DNA of 64,000 nt from Leucobacter triazinivorans (GCF_004208635.1 NZ_CP035806.1:3162001-3226000), one strand, 5' to 3'; shown: positions 16,995-24,986, counted from the stretch's first letter. Numbers and translations: made by a program. Notes: generated from the sequence alone by a model not told the origin.

Positions 16995-18305
16995 TCACCC
17001 GCGCAGGTGCTCCCGCAGAGTTGCCCCGGAGTACTCCGTGCGAAACACGCCGCGTCGCTGCAGTTCGGGCACCACCCCGGCGACGAAGTCTTCGAACGAC
17101 GAGTGGTAGAGCGCGGGGAAGACGACGAAGCCGTCGGCCGCCTCGCCGCGGAACAGGTGCTCGAGGTGCTCGGCCACCGTCGCGGGGGATCCCACCACCT
17201 GCGGGTGCAGCTGGTTGAGCGCCTGTTCGACCGCCAGCTCGGCCACGGTGAAGCCGCGCCGCGCGCTCACCGACGCCAGCATGTCCTCGAAGCCGACGCT
17301 GCCCGTCGCACCGCGGTGCGCGGCGAGCGCGTCGACGGCCGGGGCGTCGGGATCCAGCTCGTCGGCGTGCAGCAGTCGAGCCAGCTTGGTCAGCGCCGCG
17401 GGCAGGTCGATGCGCTCCCGCAGTGCGCGCAGCTTCGCCTGCGCGTCGGCATCGGTCCACCCCACCACCGGCTGCACCCCCTGCAGCACGCGGATCGAGT
17501 CGGGATCCCGGTCGTGGTCGATCCGCGCGCGATCGCGCAGTTCCCGCCGCAACTCGCGCATTCCCTCCTCGGTGTCTCCGATCGCGAAGACCACCTCGGC
17601 CCAGCGCGCCGCGAACGCCCGCCCGCGCGGCGACGACCCGGCCTGCATCAGCACCGGGTGCCCCTGCGGGCTGCGGGGAAGCGTGAGCGGTCCGCGGGAC
17701 AGCCCGCCGGGTACGCGGTGCACGCGCTTCGGGTCGGCGAACAGTCCCGACTCCCGGTCGTGCACGAGCGCGCCGGGCTCCCACGAGCGCCACAGGTCGA
17801 GCACCGTCTGCACGACCGCGTCGGCGCGGTCGTAGCGCTCTCCCGGCGGGTCGATGCGATCGCGACCCATGTTGCGCGCCTCGGCATCGGTGGTCGAGGT
17901 GACGATGTTCCAGGCAGCCCGTCCGCCGGAGAGGTGGTCGACGGAGAGCAGTTGGCGAGCGATCGCGTACGGCGGCACGAAGCTCGTCGACACCGTGGCT
18001 CCGAGGCCGATGCGGCTCGTTGCTCCCGCGGCCAGCGAGACGACGGTGATCGGATCGAGGTAGATACTGCCCTTGCCGGCCGTGCGCAGCGTGGTGGCGT
18101 AGTCGCCGTCGCCATCTTCGGGCACCGCGAGGGCGTCGGCGAAGAACGCCATGTCGAAGAGCCCGCGCTCGAGGGTGCGCGCCAGGTCCGCGTGGAAGCG
18201 TCCGCTCAGCCAGTCCGCTCGTCCCAGCGGATCCCGCCAGTTCTCGGCATACTGGCTCGTGGGTGGATTCACCATGCCCACGAGGTGCATCTGTCTCGAC
18301 GTCAT
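16995..18305 (-). CDS. LLM-class flavin-dependent monooxygenase (NtaA/SnaA/DszA type)
   Basis: A 436-residue FMN-dependent bacterial-luciferase-like monooxygenase. It shows typical segments: the N-terminal W-RDP motif, FDMAFFADAL, GLGATVSTSF, HLSGGRAAWNIVTS and the PVLMQAGSSPRGRAFAA block. Family members use reduced FMN from a separate reductase to oxidise sulfur, nitrogen or carbon substrates such as sulfonates, EDTA/NTA or dibenzothiophene sulfone. ATG 18305 has AGGGA 6 bases upstream. The YkoF-like gene ends 35 bases upstream on the same strand, so the pair is probably one operon, facing a thiamine-type transporter. The substrate is open. Confidence 0.9.
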   Translation of the reverse strand: MTSRQMHLVGMVNPPTSQYAENWRDPLGRADWLSGRFHADLARTLERGLFDMAFFADALAVPEDGDGDYATTLRTAGKGSIYLDPITVVSLAAGATSRIGLGATVSTSFVPPYAIARQLLSVDHLSGGRAAWNIVTSTTDAEARNMGRDRIDPPGERYDRADAVVQTVLDLWRSWEPGALVHDRESGLFADPKRVHRVPGGLSRGPLTLPRSPQGHPVLMQAGSSPRGRAFAARWAEVVFAIGDTEEGMRELRRELRDRARIDHDRDPDSIRVLQGVQPVVGWTDADAQAKLRALRERIDLPAALTKLARLLHADELDPDAPAVDALAAHRGATGSVGFEDMLASVSARRGFTVAELAVEQALNQLHPQVVGSPATVAEHLEHLFRGEAADGFVVFPALYHSSFEDFVAGVVPELQRRGVFRTEYSGATLREHLRG

Positions 18306-18340
18306 CGCGGATCCCTCGTCCCGTTCGTGCAGCGCATCGA

Positions 18341-19123
18341 TCAGTCCCGCAGGGGCGACGGGCTGTTGATCGAGACCGTGAGGTGCGTCACCACGTGCTG
18401 CACGCTCTCGCCGACGCCGATCCACGCGTTCGCCGCGGTCTGCAGCACAGCGGCGAGGTCTCCATCGAGCCGGGTCGCGTAGTGGTCGGAACCCGAGTAG
18501 ACGCCCGCGGATCTCGCCTGCTCGATCGCCGCGTAGATGGGAGCCATGTGGTCGGCGGGGGCATCGGCCGGGCCGCCGCCACCGGCCGATCCGCCGCCGT
18601 GCCGCGCTCCGCAGCCTCGCCCGGTGCCGCCGTCGAGCAGCGGGTACAGCGACCAGTGGGCCCGGGCGCGCACCCCGGTGCCGGCGAGCGACACGGGATC
18701 CGCGCCGAGTGCCGCGACGCCCGCGGGGAGCGCGCACTGCAGCTCGCCCGGGCAGCCCCGCGAGAGCAGGATCGACGCCGAGAGGTGCGCTCCGCTGCGC
18801 GCCGCCGCCGCGATGACGTCCCGGAGGTAGGCGAGCACCCGCTGCTCGCCGCCGGCGACGAACGTCGAGATGTCGCCGGTCTCGACGAGCAGGTCGGTCG
18901 CGTCGGCCTCGCCGAGGGCACCCAGGATGATCGCGACATAGTCGGAGTCGTAGACGGACAGCGTGAAGCGGGCGCCCACGCCGTACTGCTGCGGCGTCAT
19001 CGGCGCTGTCGCGGTCTGCAACGGGCCGGGTGACGCGGGTGCGGGCGGGCGCGCCGGATCGGACGGGCGCGCCGGATCGGGCGGGAGTGCATCGTTCGAC
19101 AGGGGAGTCACGCCCACCACCAT
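18341..19123 (-). CDS. YkoF-like thiamine/HMP-binding protein
   Basis: About 260 residues. A YkoF/thiamine-binding core begins near GVGARFTLSVYDSDYVAIIL and contains the paired ferredoxin-like halves (first half ends ASILLSRGCPG; second has RAHWSLYPL and ISINSPSP). Bacillus YkoF binds thiamine and its hydroxymethyl-pyrimidine moiety. Here the second half contains an inserted glycine-rich loop (GGTGRGCGARHGGGSAGGGG) and the N-terminus adds about 40 proline/alanine-rich residues. The start is uncertain: ATG 19123 lacks an RBS and internal starts are possible. Its 5' end faces the TPP riboswitch of the importer operon. Confidence 0.8.
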   Translation of the reverse strand: MVVGVTPLSNDALPPDPARPSDPARPPAPASPGPLQTATAPMTPQQYGVGARFTLSVYDSDYVAIILGALGEADATDLLVETGDISTFVAGGEQRVLAYLRDVIAAAARSGAHLSASILLSRGCPGELQCALPAGVAALGADPVSLAGTGVRARAHWSLYPLLDGGTGRGCGARHGGGSAGGGGPADAPADHMAPIYAAIEQARSAGVYSGSDHYATRLDGDLAAVLQTAANAWIGVGESVQHVVTHLTVSINSPSPLRD

Positions 19124-19135
19124 AGGGGATCGCCT

Positions 19136-19171
19136 CGCGTGCGACGGCGGAGTGTTGCTAACATGTGGGGC
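19136..19171 (+). promoter_or_regulatory. Promoter of the riboswitch-controlled importer operon
   Basis: A TAACAT -10 hexamer at 19159-19164 would start transcription near 19171, exactly where the TPP riboswitch fold begins. The -35 region is poor. It lies in the roughly 45-bp gap between the divergent YkoF-like gene and the riboswitch. Confidence 0.4.
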
Positions 19172-19262
19172 ACACGGGAGTCCGGTAGGCCGGGCTGAGA
19201 GGAAGGTCATCAACCTTCGACCGTCGAACCTGATCTGGATCATGCCAGCGCAGGGAGACACT
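19170..19262 (+). ncRNA. TPP riboswitch (THI box)
   Basis: The conserved thi-box elements appear in order: GGGAGTCC, GGCTGAGA at 19193-19200, a variable P3 hairpin (GGAAGGTCATCAACCTTCG), ACC-GTC-GAACCTGATCTGG and ATGCCAGCG-AGGGA at the 3' end. TPP binding should repress the downstream ThiY-ThiX-ThiZ-like genes. The expression platform lies between 19262 and the ATG at 19305; I cannot draw a clear terminator, so translational sequestration of the AAGGGG RBS is more likely. Confidence 0.93.
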
Positions 19263-19304
19263 CTACGAACCCGTGCCCATCCATCATCGAAGGGGCACGC
19301 TTCA

Positions 19305-20405
19305 ATGCGCCACCACATCATCACCCATGCCCGTACCGCTCATCAGGCCGGTACCGGCGCCCTCCGCTCCGTGCTGCGGCGCGTCGTCACCGCCGGGGCC
19401 GCGATTCTCGCCGGCAGCCTCGCGCTCACCGCGTGCGCGGGGGCGGCACCCGCCGATGACGCCGCGGCGCACGACGAGCTCACGCCCGTCAGCTTCGCGC
19501 TCGACTGGGCGCCCAACACCAACCACATCGGCGTGTATGTCGCCGACGAACTCGGCTACTTCGCCGAGGTCGGGCTCGACGTCGAGATCCTGCCGTACGG
19601 CTCCACGTCGGCCGTGCAACTGGTCTCGGCGGGCGAGGCCGACTTCGGCATCGGCGGCCAGTCCGGGGTGCAGATGGCGCGCACGGCCGGGCTCGACGTG
19701 ATGTCGGTGTACCGGGTCACGCAGACCGACACCGGGAGGCTGGTGACGCTGGGGGATCGCGAGGATCTCACCCGCCCGGCCGATCTCGACGGTCTCGTCT
19801 TCGGCGGCTTCGGGGCTCCGCTCTACTCGGCGCTCGCCGCGTCGACGATCCGCGGCGACGGCGGGCAGGGCGAGTTCGAGGAGGTGGTGCTCGACACCGG
19901 CGCCTACGAGGCGCTCTCGCAGGGGCGCATCGACTTCACGCTGTCGGTGTCGACGTGGGAGGATCTGCAGACGCAGATCGACGGGCACCCCTACCGCACC
20001 TTCCGCTACCAGGACTTCGGCGTGCCCGAGCAGCAGTCCACCGGCATCGTGTCGAGCGAGTCGTACCTCGAGGCGCATTCGGAGGACGCGACCGCCTTCG
20101 TGCAGGCGGTCGCCCGCGGGTACGCCTACGCCGCCGACCACCCCGAGGAGGCCGCGGATCTGCTCATCGCAGCGAACCCCGACACGCTCGGCACCGCCGA
20201 GGAGCTCGTGCACCGCAGTGCGGAGCTGATGGCGGGCGACGGGTACCTGGTGTCGGAAGAGCGGCCGATCGGGGCCGCTGATCCAGAGGCGTGGGAGGGG
20301 TTCGGCGCATTCCTGTTCGACGGCGGGTTCCTCACGGATTCCGAGGGCCGGCCGCTTGCCGAGGAGCCCGACTGGACCGAGTACTACACCGACGAGTACC
20401 TGTGA
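19305..20405 (+). CDS. ABC transporter substrate-binding lipoprotein (ThiY/NMT1-like)
   Basis: A 366-residue extracytoplasmic solute-binding protein. Signal peptide with lipobox LTAC, so Cys44 is the predicted lipidated residue. The mature NMT1/THI5-like domain shows SFALDWAPNTNHIGVYVADELGYF and GEADFGIGGQSGVQMAR, the pattern of pyrimidine (HMP or formylaminopyrimidine) binding proteins. It is the first gene behind the TPP riboswitch, which supports a thiamine-precursor ligand. ATG 19305 is preceded by AAGGGG. The stop overlaps an in-frame GTG of the permease gene (GTGA). Confidence 0.92.
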   Translation: MRHHIITHARTAHQAGTGALRSVLRRVVTAGAAILAGSLALTACAGAAPADDAAAHDELTPVSFALDWAPNTNHIGVYVADELGYFAEVGLDVEILPYGSTSAVQLVSAGEADFGIGGQSGVQMARTAGLDVMSVYRVTQTDTGRLVTLGDREDLTRPADLDGLVFGGFGAPLYSALAASTIRGDGGQGEFEEVVLDTGAYEALSQGRIDFTLSVSTWEDLQTQIDGHPYRTFRYQDFGVPEQQSTGIVSSESYLEAHSEDATAFVQAVARGYAYAADHPEEAADLLIAANPDTLGTAEELVHRSAELMAGDGYLVSEERPIGAADPEAWEGFGAFLFDGGFLTDSEGRPLAEEPDWTEYYTDEYL

Positions 20406-20440
20406 CCTGCGCACGGGGCGTCGGAGCCGGGGGAGCCGCA

Positions 20441-21211
20441 GTGTCGCGCATCGCACGCGGCGCGGTGCCCCCGATCCTCGCGTTCCTCGTGCTGCTCGGC
20501 CTCTGGCAGGCGGTAGCGGGCGCGGGCCTCGTGCCCGCCGACATGCTGCCCGGCCCGACCCGAATCGTCTCCGCGGGGATCGGAGAGCGCGAGGCTCTGC
20601 TGCGCCACACCGTCCCGACGCTGCTCGCAACGCTGATCGGGTTCTCGCTGTCGGTCGCGGTCGCGTTTCTCACGGCGACGCTGCTCGACTTCTGGGCGCC
20701 GCTCAGGCGGGCGCTGCTGCCGCTGCTCATCGTCAGCCAGACGCTGCCGCTCATCGCCCTCGCGCCGCTCGTGGTGCTCTGGTTCGGCTTCGGGCTGCTG
20801 CCGAAGATCCTGCTCGTCGCCTTCGTCACGTTCTTCCCGATGGTCGTGGGGTTCTTGCGGGGATTCTCGTCGGCGGATCCCGAGGCCGAGCACCTGCTGC
20901 GCTCGATGGGTGCCGGGCGCTCCACGGTGTTCCGCATGATCCGTCTGCCCGCGTCCACGCCCTCCTTCTTCGCGTCGCTGCGCATCTCGATCACCTACGC
21001 GGTGGTCGGTGCGATCTTCGCCGAGTACGCGGGCGCGGTCGCCGGGTTGGGCGTCTACATGCAGTCGGCCAAGAACGTCTTCCGCACTGACCTCGTGCTG
21101 TCGGCGGTGCTCATGAGCACGCTGCTCACGCTCGCCCTGTACGGTGCCGTAGTGCTGATCGAGCGGCGGTGCGTGCCATGGCTGCGCGTCGAGCAGGGGG
21201 CCGAGCGGTGA
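20441..21211 (+). CDS. ABC transporter permease (ThiX-like)
   Basis: A 256-residue permease with six hydrophobic segments and the BPD_transp_1 EAA-type loop (LLRSMGAGRSTVFRMIRLP). It resembles SsuC/TauC/ThiX permeases, which pair with NMT1-like binding proteins. GTG 20441 is chosen because GGGGGAG sits 5 bases upstream; GTG 20402, overlapping the previous stop, would add 13 non-family residues. It should form the membrane channel of the riboswitch-controlled pyrimidine or thiamine importer, with the ATPase encoded directly after it. Confidence 0.9.
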   Translation: MSRIARGAVPPILAFLVLLGLWQAVAGAGLVPADMLPGPTRIVSAGIGEREALLRHTVPTLLATLIGFSLSVAVAFLTATLLDFWAPLRRALLPLLIVSQTLPLIALAPLVVLWFGFGLLPKILLVAFVTFFPMVVGFLRGFSSADPEAEHLLRSMGAGRSTVFRMIRLPASTPSFFASLRISITYAVVGAIFAEYAGAVAGLGVYMQSAKNVFRTDLVLSAVLMSTLLTLALYGAVVLIERRCVPWLRVEQGAER

Positions 21212-22005
21212 GCGCTGCGGGCGCTGGGGGCGCTGCGGGCGCTGGGTTGGAGGTGCGTGGAGTCGGCAAGCGTTTCGGTTCCCGGAGGGTGCTCGAACAG
21301 GTCTCCTTCGGGGTGGGGCAGGGGGAAGTCGTGGCGCTCGTCGGCGCGAGCGGCAGCGGCAAGTCGACGCTGCTCTCGATCCTCACCGGCGCCCTGCAGC
21401 CCGACGTCGGCGAGATCCGCTTCGACGGTTCGCCCGTGCTTCCCGGCAGGCGTCCCTTCGCATACATGCCGCAGCGCGACGTGCTGCTGCCGTGGCGACG
21501 CATCGTCGACAACGCGGGCATCGGACTCGAGGTCGCGGGGATTCCTCGGGGCGAGGCGCGCGAGCGAGTGGGGAGACTGCTGGAGCCGTTCGGGCTCGCG
21601 GGCACCGAGCGGATGTTCCCCCGCCAACTCTCGGGCGGCATGCGCCAGCGCGTGTCGTTCCTGCGCGCGGTGGTGCAGGAGCGTGCGATGCTGTTGCTCG
21701 ACGAGCCGTTCGGGGCGCTCGACGCCATTACCCGGGACGAGCTCCAGCGCTGGCTGCTGGACATCCGGCGGGCCAATGGCTGGACCATCCTGCTCATCAC
21801 CCACGACATCCGCGAGGCGGTGCGCCTGGCCGACCGGGTGCTCGTGCTCCCCAGGACGCCCGGGCCGCTGGCCGGGGAGGTGCTGGTGAGTCGGGAAATT
21901 CCGCGCCTCGACGGGTTCCTCACGGATCCGCGAGTGCCGGTGCTGGAGGAACGGCTGCACGGACTGCTCGTCGCGGCATCCACGCGGGGCGGGGGCGGTC
22001 CCTGA
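21208..22005 (+). CDS. ABC transporter ATP-binding protein (ThiZ-like)
   Basis: A 265-residue ATPase. Walker A GASGSGKST (46-54), Q-loop glutamine at about 89, signature LSGGM (141-145), Walker B MLLLDEP (161-167) and switch histidine in LLITHD are all present. It is of the nitrate/sulfonate/taurine/thiamine-precursor class. GTG 21208 overlaps the permease stop (GTGA), completing a three-gene transport operon under the TPP riboswitch. Confidence 0.93.
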   Translation: MSAAGAGGAAGAGLEVRGVGKRFGSRRVLEQVSFGVGQGEVVALVGASGSGKSTLLSILTGALQPDVGEIRFDGSPVLPGRRPFAYMPQRDVLLPWRRIVDNAGIGLEVAGIPRGEARERVGRLLEPFGLAGTERMFPRQLSGGMRQRVSFLRAVVQERAMLLLDEPFGALDAITRDELQRWLLDIRRANGWTILLITHDIREAVRLADRVLVLPRTPGPLAGEVLVSREIPRLDGFLTDPRVPVLEERLHGLLVAASTRGGGGP

Positions 22006-22019
22006 TCCTCTGCGAGAAG

Positions 22020-22583
22020 TCAGCGCGTCACGAGCCGTGGCGGTCGTGACGGCCCTTCGAGCCGCGCGATGGCGATCTTGATGTCGGTCACGTCCTCGTG
22101 CATGGCGTCGATCCGCTGGGTGAGCTTGACGTCGACCGCGTCGATCTTCAGAACCAGGGTGTCAACGCGTTGTCCGAGCCGGGCCTCGACGGTGTCGACC
22201 TTGAGGTCCACGGCATCGATCCGCCGGGTGAGTCGGGCATCGAGGTCGCTGATCTGTCCGGTGAGTCGGGCATCGAGGTCGCTGATCTGTCCGGTGAGTC
22301 GGGCATCGAGCTCACTGATCTGTCCGGTGAGTCTGGTGTCGAGGTCGCCGATCTGCCCGGTGAGCTTGGTGTCGAGGTCGCCGATCTGCCCGGTGAGCTT
22401 GGTGTCGAGGTCGCCGATCTGCCCGGTGAGCTTGGTGTCGAGCGCGCTGGTCTGCCCGGCGAGCCTCATCTCGACCGCGTCGATGCGTCGCACCACCCAC
22501 GCCAGGCCCGCGGCCGCTCCGCCGCCGAGGGTGATCAGCAGGCCGAGTGCGCTCAGGACGACGGTGAGTGTCTCGGGCGACAT
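22020..22583 (-). CDS. Membrane-anchored hendecad-repeat coiled-coil protein
   Basis: A 187-residue protein. One membrane helix (about 7-32, LSALGLLITLGGGAAAGLAW) is followed by about 145 residues of coiled coil built on 11-residue repeats of the form LDTKLTGQIGD / LDARLTGQISD, then a conserved tail (KIAIARLEG-PSRPPRLVTR). Eleven-residue periodicity fits a right-handed coiled coil. It is paralogous to the 85-residue gene at 3094-3351, which has the same membrane segment and tail but few repeats. ATG 22583 is preferred (AGGAG 8 bases upstream) over GTG 22592. Function unknown. Confidence 0.85.
   Translation of the reverse strand: MSPETLTVVLSALGLLITLGGGAAAGLAWVVRRIDAVEMRLAGQTSALDTKLTGQIGDLDTKLTGQIGDLDTKLTGQIGDLDTRLTGQISELDARLTGQISDLDARLTGQISDLDARLTRRIDAVDLKVDTVEARLGQRVDTLVLKIDAVDVKLTQRIDAMHEDVTDIKIAIARLEGPSRPPRLVTR
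22228..22458. repeat. Seven tandem 33-bp units in the coiled-coil gene
   Basis: Seven consecutive 33-bp units, each beginning GTGAG (last ends before GCGAG), on the plus strand. Units 1 and 2 are identical, as are units 5 and 6; the others differ by a few bases. Each encodes one 11-residue hendecad on the minus strand, so unit loss or gain keeps frame. Confidence 0.95.
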
Positions 22584-22775
22584 GCGCAGCACTCCTGCCT
22601 GTTCCGGGGGTCGAATGGCTGTGGGTATGACTGTACGTCACGCGCAGCATCTCCGGGGAGGCGCGACAAGAACTGTGGACAGCGGGCGGCAGCGCGCTCC
22701 TTGTGAGCGAAGCGCCGCGGGTGCGAGGGGCGGAGCGCGCGCTGCGCGACGCGCCGGTCCGCGCCGCACCCGGTG

Positions 22776-23270
22776 CTACGAGTCCTGCGTCTCGCGCCAT
22801 CCCACGGTGACGTCGACCCAGCCCTCGGCCCCGCTCAGCGACTCGAGCGCTTCGACGGGCACCAGCACCGCCGACGTCGCGGTGCCCGCGGCCGGGAAGA
22901 CGATGTCGAATCGGCGCAGCGACTCGTCGAGGAAGACGCGGGTGCCGTCGGGGTTGGCGAACGGGCAGACTCCGCCGATCGGGTGCCCGGTCAGCGCCGC
23001 CACATCATCGCCCTGCAGCATGCGCGGCTTCCCTCCGAAGCGGCGCTTGAACATGCCGCTGTTCACCTTCGCATCGCCGGCCGCCACCACGAGCACGGCC
23101 CGCTCGGGCGCGTCGGGGTCGTGGAAGCCGAGGGTCTTCGCGATCCGCTCCGGCTCCGTGCCCACCTTCTCGGCGGCCAGCTCGACCGTGGCGCTCGACT
23201 CGGCGAACTCGAGGATCTCTCCCGACCATCCGCGTCCGGAGAGGTGCTCGCGTACCCGTGCGGTTCCCAT
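22776..23270 (-). CDS. YbaK/EbsC-type aminoacyl-tRNA deacylase
   Basis: A 164-residue protein of the YbaK/ProX editing family, which hydrolyses mischarged aminoacyl-tRNA in trans. Family landmarks are IAKTLGF, VLVVAAGDAKVN, the GG-S/P-x-x-P region GHPIGGVCPFA and FLDESL. The conserved lysine (AKTLGF) is present. Specificity (Cys-, Ala- or Pro-tRNA) is not inferable. ATG 23270 is used; the frame remains open further upstream to 23639 over the opposite side of the next gene, which is shadow. Confidence 0.9.
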   Translation of the reverse strand: MGTARVREHLSGRGWSGEILEFAESSATVELAAEKVGTEPERIAKTLGFHDPDAPERAVLVVAAGDAKVNSGMFKRRFGGKPRMLQGDDVAALTGHPIGGVCPFANPDGTRVFLDESLRRFDIVFPAAGTATSAVLVPVEALESLSGAEGWVDVTVGWRETQDS

Positions 23271-23328
23271 TCGACGTCCATTCTGCAGTGATGCGATGCG
23301 ACCGGGCTCCAGACTACCGGCGCCGTGC

Positions 23329-24426
23329 TCAGGCCAGCACGGTGAAGTCGGCGCGCTCGTGGCGCACACCGTTGACCTGCAGCGCGATCCCGTACGCCCC
23401 GGTGAAGTAGCGGCGCGTGGTGATGGGGCGGAACGAGTGCGCAGCCTCGACCGACGTGCGCTCGCCCGGCCCGACATCGCGCCGCGCGAGCTTGAACACC
23501 TTCGTCCGCTCCTCGCCCCGGGCGCCGGGGAAGAAGAGCACGTAGTCGACCATGAGCGCAGCGGGGCCATCGCCCGGGTTCTCGATCGTGGCGCCGAAGC
23601 GGACGGTGCCGCCGGCCTCCACCCGATCGGGCGACACATAGAGGGGGGACACGGTCACGTGCGCCGGCGGGAAGCCGAGCAGGGTGAGCGCTTCCGGATC
23701 CCCGCGTTTCACGAGCGTGCGCAGGGCGTGCCGCGCGGTACGGGGCGTGTGCTCGCCCCCGCGTCGCTGCCACCCGCGCACGGTGTCGAGTGCGAAGGCG
23801 GTGTGGGCGCGGCTGTGGTCGTTGAGGTGGTTGGCGACGGAGCGGCGCACCGAATCAGACGGGTCGTCGAAGAGGGCGTCGAGGATCGGCCGGCTCGGCG
23901 CAGGGTCGGCCACGAGCGCCGGGATCCGCTCGCCCCAGGGCAGCAGAGGGCGGCTGCCCTCCGAGGCGAGACGGCGCACGTTCCAGTCGTCCTCCCGCGT
24001 CCACTCTGCCAGGTGGTCGAGCGCTCGATCCAGATCGTGCAGCAGCAGCGGGCGGATCGCGAACTCCGAGGTGAATCGCGGCGTCAGCTCGCGCAGCACC
24101 GACATCGCATCGTCGAAGGCGGCCCGCGAGTCCTCGTGCACGGCGCGCCGCGCCACCGACAGCCCCACCGGCCAGAGCAGCCACCCCTTGAAGCCAGGGT
24201 GCGGCATCGCCGAGCGCACCACCTCGGCGAGCGCCGCGTGGTCGCCGGCAACATCCTCGAGGATCCCGCCTGCAAGCGCTCGTGCCCGCCCGCTCAGCGT
24301 CAGCGCGTCCAGTGCGTCCGCAGCGCCACGGGTCGCTCGCATCGGGTTGCCGGGGACAGCATCGCCGAGCGCCTCGAGCAGCGTCTCCGTGGCGGCACTC
24401 CCCAGGAGCTCATCCGTCATCGACAT
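23329..24426 (-). CDS. DNA alkylation repair protein, AlkC/AlkD-like with C-terminal Ig-like domain
   Basis: A 365-residue protein. Residues 1-260 are HEAT-like helical repeats with the alkylation-repair signature DDWNVRRLASEGSRPLLPWG and DPSDSVRRSVANHLND. Residues about 270-365 form a beta-rich Ig-like domain (VEAGGTVRFGATIENPG). HEAT-repeat glycosylases AlkC/AlkD remove cationic methylated bases without base flipping, and the added Ig-like domain is known from some AlkC proteins. ATG 24426 is selected because GGAGG lies 5 bases upstream; other in-frame ATGs lie at 24438 and 24420. Confidence 0.88.
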   Translation of the reverse strand: MSMTDELLGSAATETLLEALGDAVPGNPMRATRGAADALDALTLSGRARALAGGILEDVAGDHAALAEVVRSAMPHPGFKGWLLWPVGLSVARRAVHEDSRAAFDDAMSVLRELTPRFTSEFAIRPLLLHDLDRALDHLAEWTREDDWNVRRLASEGSRPLLPWGERIPALVADPAPSRPILDALFDDPSDSVRRSVANHLNDHSRAHTAFALDTVRGWQRRGGEHTPRTARHALRTLVKRGDPEALTLLGFPPAHVTVSPLYVSPDRVEAGGTVRFGATIENPGDGPAALMVDYVLFFPGARGEERTKVFKLARRDVGPGERTSVEAAHSFRPITTRRYFTGAYGIALQVNGVRHERADFTVLA

Positions 24427-24469
24427 GCGGCCCTCCATCCCGCACACAGCATACGGTCCCCACCCACAC

Positions 24470-24529
24470 TTCGCGCGTCAGTAGATGTCGTCAAAACTGA
24501 GAATTCATGACAACTACTGACGCGCGTAG
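24470..24529 (-). repeat. 60-bp palindromic element, copy 1
   Basis: On the minus strand it reads CTACGCGCGTCAGTAGTTG, then 21 variable bases, then GACATCTACTGACGCGCGAA. The arms are inverted repeats (CGCGCGTCAGTAG / CTACTGACGCGCG). The centre is AT-rich, unlike the surrounding DNA. It sits in the intergenic gap upstream of the alkylation-repair gene. A second copy with identical arms and a different centre lies at 34917-34976 on the other strand. Confidence 0.9.
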
Positions 24530-24664
24530 ATGGGAGGCGCGGGCTCGGGTCGGATGCGACCGCTGGGCACCCAGCGGTTGATCCGCGATCGCCCCGGCAG
24601 TAGATTGCTGCGTACCACCCGCTGGAAGAACGAGTACCGACAGGCCGAACGACAGGGGGAGATC

Positions 24665-24880
24665 ATGACACCGGATCGCATCGAGCCGAGCGCCGAGGCC
24701 TCGGAGGCAGACATTCTGGACCAGCTGACCGCGGCGGATCCGACCGACGAGGATCCGGATCCGGCGCCGCTCGCCGCCGCGAGACAGCCGGTGAGCGAGG
24801 CCGATTGGGCCGAGCAGCAGCGGCCGGTGCCGCTCGACACCGAACTCGACGCGGATGAAGCGGACGACGCGGACGCCTGA
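24665..24880 (+). CDS. Small acidic protein, 71 aa
   Basis: A 71-residue, strongly acidic protein (ends DTELDADEADDADA), rich in D, E, A and P, with no cysteine or membrane segment. A good RBS (GGGGGAG, 3-5 bases) precedes ATG 24665, which supports it being real. The middle reads QLTAADPTDEDPDPAPLAAARQPVSEADWAEQQ; the VSEADW-EQ pattern recurs in small actinobacterial proteins of unknown function. Confidence 0.75.
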   Translation: MTPDRIEPSAEASEADILDQLTAADPTDEDPDPAPLAAARQPVSEADWAEQQRPVPLDTELDADEADDADA

Positions 24881-24932
24881 CCAGGGGGTCATCGCGCGGG
24901 AGCGCGAGGCGCAGGCGGGGCCGGGAAGTCCC

Positions 24933-24986
24933 GGATGTCCGGCAGGGCCCGGATGTCTGGCACGGCCCGGATGGCCCGAAGTGCCG
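24933..24986. repeat. Three 18-bp tandem repeats
   Basis: GGATGTCCGGCAGGGCCC, GGATGTCTGGCACGGCCC and a diverged third unit GGATGGCCCGAAGTGCCG, in the 188-bp gap between the acidic-protein gene and the YihY gene. No coding frame through it is convincing. Confidence 0.85.

Noticed and set aside
22228..22458. Possible CRISPR-like array of 33-bp repeats
   Set aside because: Units are directly adjacent with no spacers, in frame, and encode a coiled coil; no cas genes.
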